The position numbers and the translations under genes were made by a program. This document shows, piece after piece, positions 6,144-7,704 of a stretch of 7,704 bases of DNA. The notes beneath the pieces were generated by a model. It had not been told where the DNA came from. It saw only the letters and a program-made list of their open reading frames with translations, and searched no databases. The DNA is taken from positions 1 through 7,704 of the forward strand of contig DOUV01000800.1 of assembly GCA_003520455.1 (NCBI GenBank). Direction: 5' to 3'. This DNA is from Chloroflexota bacterium (GTDB lineage Bacteria > Chloroflexota > Anaerolineae > Ardenticatenales > Ardenticatenaceae). Numbering within the stretch: the first letter of the stretch is position 1; the number at the start of each line of letters is the position of its first letter.

Positions 6144-6258
6144 TTGAAAGGTTACGGATTGAAAGGTTGAAGGTTGAACGTTCGACAGTGCAAGGGCGTT
6201 GCCAGCCGCTGCAACGGCACCGGTGAACGTTCAACCTTCAGGTCACGAACCTGTAACC
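6144..6258. repeat. Heptad-type inverted repeat forming a long imperfect palindrome
   Basis: Perfect 16-base arms, 6168-6183 (TGAAGGTTGAACGTTC) and 6225-6240, are reverse complements. Outer 6-base arms GGTTAC (6150-6155) and GTAACC (6253-6258) pair symmetrically, with 12 unpaired or weakly paired bases on each side. Inside, GTGC/GCAC (6188-6191, 6217-6220) and CGTTGC/GCAACG (6197-6202, 6211-6216) can pair again. The left half is made of degenerate 7-base units (TTGAAAG, GTTGAAG, GTTGAAC), and TTGAAAGGTT occurs twice (6144, 6159). The element ends ten bases after the response-regulator stop. It could fold as a long hairpin in the mRNA 3' end or be a small mobile or short-sequence-repeat element. 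Confidence 0.75.
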
Positions 6259-6267
6259 CGAACAGCA

Positions 6268-6927
6268 TTAGTGGGAGGCCGTTGTCAGGCCCTGTTGGAT
6301 GGCATAGGCGGCGGCCTGGACGCGATTCTCAAGATGCAGCTTGGCCAGGATGTTTTTGAGGTGGTTCTTCACGGTGTTCTCGGCGATGACAAGCTTGTCG
6401 GCAATCTCTTTGTTGGTCGAGCCGTGAGCAACGAATTGGAGCACCTCACGCTCCCGGTCGGTGAGCCGCTGAATCCCAGCTTTCGCGTGCGCATTTTCGC
6501 CCAGGCGGGAGAACTCACGGATGAGCTTGCCAGCCATGAAGCGCGAAATGGGCGCCTCGCCGCACGACACGCCCCGGAGCATCTCAAAGAGCTGGCCGGG
6601 TTCCAGCTTTTTCAGCAGATACCCGTGAGCGCCGCTTTTGATCGCCTCAAAGAGGCTCCGATCGTCCTCGGCAACGGTGAGCACCACGATCTTCACATAC
6701 GGAAGCTCGGTCACGATGCGCCGCGTGGCTTCCAGACCGTCACAGACCGGCATGGCGACGTCCATCAGGATCAGGTCCGGCATCAGCGTCCGGGCCTGTG
6801 CCAGCGCCTCCAGCCCGTTCTCAGCCTCGCCCACTACATTGAAATCGCTCTGGGAGCTCAAGAGGGCCATCAGCCCTTTTCGAAAGAGAACGTGGTCATC
6901 AACCAATAGGACGCGCAGGGCGTCCAT
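6268..6927 (-). CDS. NarL/LuxR-family response regulator (219 aa)
   Basis: This cytoplasmic transcription regulator is the expected phosphorylation target of the kinase encoded just upstream. The receiver domain (about 1-120) has the full active site: Asp10-Asp11, phospho-acceptor Asp56 (ILMDVAMP), Thr84 and Lys106. The C-terminal LuxR-type helix-turn-helix is at about 153-210 (LTDREREVLQFVAHG, then NKEIADKLVIAENTVKNHL). Its length is typical of the family. The ATG at 6927 is preferred over an in-frame GTG at 6936, because AAGGGAG is eight bases before the ATG but directly abuts the GTG. The gene overlaps the kinase 3' end by 29 bases, so the pair is co-transcribed and probably translationally coupled. 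Its target is unknown; the redox operon starting about 320 bases downstream is the best candidate from position. A NarL, NreC or DegU name would be over-precise. Confidence 0.95.
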   Translation of the reverse strand: MDALRVLLVDDHVLFRKGLMALLSSQSDFNVVGEAENGLEALAQARTLMPDLILMDVAMPVCDGLEATRRIVTELPYVKIVVLTVAEDDRSLFEAIKSGAHGYLLKKLEPGQLFEMLRGVSCGEAPISRFMAGKLIREFSRLGENAHAKAGIQRLTDREREVLQFVAHGSTNKEIADKLVIAENTVKNHLKNILAKLHLENRVQAAAYAIQQGLTTASH

Positions 6928-7704
6928 CGGCGTCACTCCCTTCTTGTTCCAATGGAATCTGAACCTTCACCGTCGTCCCCGCCACAGCCCGAGAGTGCAG
7001 GCGCAAGACCCCGCCTAGACTCTCGGCCCTTTCCTGCATGATGGCCAACCCAAAGGTCCGCCGGGCCGATCGCTCGACGGCGGCCAGATCAAAGCCAGTA
7101 CCATTATCCGCGATCGTGATCCGGATCGCGTCGTTTACGCGCTGAAACCGGACCCGGACGCGCTGGGCGTCAGCGTGCTTGCGTACGTTCGAAAGCGCTT
7201 CCTGAACGATCCGCAGCAGTTGAATCTCCTGAGTGGCGGTGAAGGCTAGATCCGTGGTTCCGTCGGCCTCAAACTCAGTCGTAATACCGTATTGCAGTTC
7301 AAACTCCTCCAGGTACTGTCTCACCGTGGCGATCAGTCCTTCTTTGTGGGAAACGGGCGTGCGGAGGCCGCTAATCGCCTCCCGCACATCGGCGTAGGTC
7401 TGATCCACGACTTGGGTCAACGCCTCCAGAGCCTGTGCCGCTTGAGGCGTGTCGCCGGCCAGCATTGCCTGCCGGGCCGCACGCGCGGTGAGGTTGAGAA
7501 CGCTCAAGGCCTGGGCAAAGCCGTCGTGCATCTCGCGGGCCAGGCGATCTCGCTCCTCCAAAACCGCCAGGTCCTGCACGCGCCGCCGCCCGGCGGCCAA
7601 GTCGCGGCGCATGCCCTCGAAGGCGGCCGCCAACTGCCCGATTTCGTCCTGCCCCTGGACCACCACTGGGTGCTCCAGGTCACCGCTGGCGATCTGCTCG
7701 GTGG
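6899..7704 (-). CDS. NarX-type sensor histidine kinase, C-terminal 267 residues (runs off right edge)
   Basis: The visible part is the cytoplasmic signalling half of a sensor kinase that should phosphorylate the adjacent response regulator. Residues are counted from the first complete codon. It opens with the end of a HAMP linker (about 1-35, with DEIGQLAAAF), which implies membrane helices and a sensor domain outside the window. The HisKA_3 dimerisation domain follows, with the H-box ERDRLAREMHDG and the probable phospho-acceptor His59. The HATPase domain has the N-box QEALSNVRKHA (Asn172), DNGTGFD at 199-205 and FGLAIMQERAESLGG at 217-231. These are hallmarks of the NarX/LiaS/DegS-like family that pairs with NarL-type regulators. 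The reading frame stays open to the edge; a GTG at 7666 inside the HAMP region is not the real start. The stop lies 29 bases inside the response-regulator gene. The signal sensed cannot be told from this part. Confidence 0.94.
   Translation of the reverse strand, partial: TEQIASGDLEHPVVVQGQDEIGQLAAAFEGMRRDLAAGRRRVQDLAVLEERDRLAREMHDGFAQALSVLNLTARAARQAMLAGDTPQAAQALEALTQVVDQTYADVREAISGLRTPVSHKEGLIATVRQYLEEFELQYGITTEFEADGTTDLAFTATQEIQLLRIVQEALSNVRKHADAQRVRVRFQRVNDAIRITIADNGTGFDLAAVERSARRTFGLAIMQERAESLGGVLRLHSRAVAGTTVKVQIPLEQEGSDADGRPARPIG
6936..6942 (-). promoter_or_regulatory. Ribosome binding site that decides the response-regulator start
   Basis: AAGGGAG on the minus strand sits eight bases before the ATG at 6927 and directly abuts the alternative GTG at 6936, which favours the ATG. 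The site lies within the 3' end of the kinase coding sequence. Confidence 0.6.

Larger units (their letters stand above)
5947..6267. other. Gene-free interval between the regulatory genes and the redox operon
   Basis: This 321-base stretch has no convincing coding region on either strand; the short open frames across it lack ribosome sites and recognisable protein character. In the direction of transcription it holds the heptad-type palindrome, about 80 bases without visible structure (6066-6143), the intrinsic terminator, the candidate promoter and the GGAGG ribosome site of the first operon gene. I see no tRNA or recognised riboswitch. Confidence 0.7.

Noticed and set aside
6144..6258. CRISPR array or tRNA-like structure.
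   Set aside because: The units are 7-base, degenerate and in inverted arrangement, with no regular spacers and no cloverleaf pattern.
5947..6267. NarL heptamer (TACYYMT-like) or FNR-box matches near the redox operon promoter.
   Set aside because: Only isolated partial matches such as TACCCTG (6017-6023, minus) were seen; no paired site in the expected arrangement and no FNR palindrome.
6899..6936. Frameshift or gene fusion between the kinase and the response regulator.
   Set aside because: The overlap is a normal out-of-phase operon overlap; both proteins have complete, family-typical ends.

Overview
The window is GC-rich bacterial DNA in which every recognisable gene lies on the minus strand, so the genetic order runs from high to low coordinates. 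The content (NarX/NarL-type two-component system, membrane-anchored dihaem cytochrome c, CuA-type cupredoxin, polyferredoxin membrane protein, two GltD-like flavoproteins) suggests a Gram-negative-type respiratory bacterium, perhaps from an environmental lineage such as NC10/Methylomirabilota or Nitrospirota. That placement is a guess from gene style; no marker gene is present.

Regulatory block (7704-6268): the C-terminal part of a membrane-type histidine kinase (HAMP, HisKA_3, HATPase) enters from the right edge. It overlaps by 29 bases a complete NarL/LuxR-family response regulator. Next comes a gene-free stretch of about 320 bases (6267-5947). It holds a long imperfect inverted repeat built from degenerate 7-base units, a clean intrinsic terminator with a GNRA-type tetraloop, and a plausible promoter with a good -10 and a poor -35.

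Redox operon (5946 to beyond the left edge): (1) a 126-residue stand-alone receiver-like protein lacking the phosphorylation aspartates; (2) by a 4-base ATGA overlap, a 636-residue fusion of a secreted CuA-like cupredoxin domain to a NapH/NosR-type membrane polyferredoxin; (3) after a 117-base spacer with a second heptad-type inverted repeat, a membrane-anchored dihaem cytochrome c; (4) 11 bases further on, a 606-residue GltD-like Fe-S flavoprotein with an extra N-terminal domain and a 24-residue insertion carrying a tandem duplication inside its second Rossmann domain; (5) a 92-residue cysteine-containing protein of unknown function; (6) the first 180 residues of a second GltD-like protein, cut by the left edge.

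Read together, the operon could encode an electron conduit: periplasmic haem and CuA sites, a membrane polyferredoxin, and cytoplasmic Fe-S/FAD/NAD(P)H flavoproteins. The kinase/regulator pair next door is the natural candidate controller. Direction of electron flow, substrate and terminal partner cannot be read from this window. The architecture of the cupredoxin-polyferredoxin fusion and its pairing with two GltD-like proteins is the most interesting signal here.
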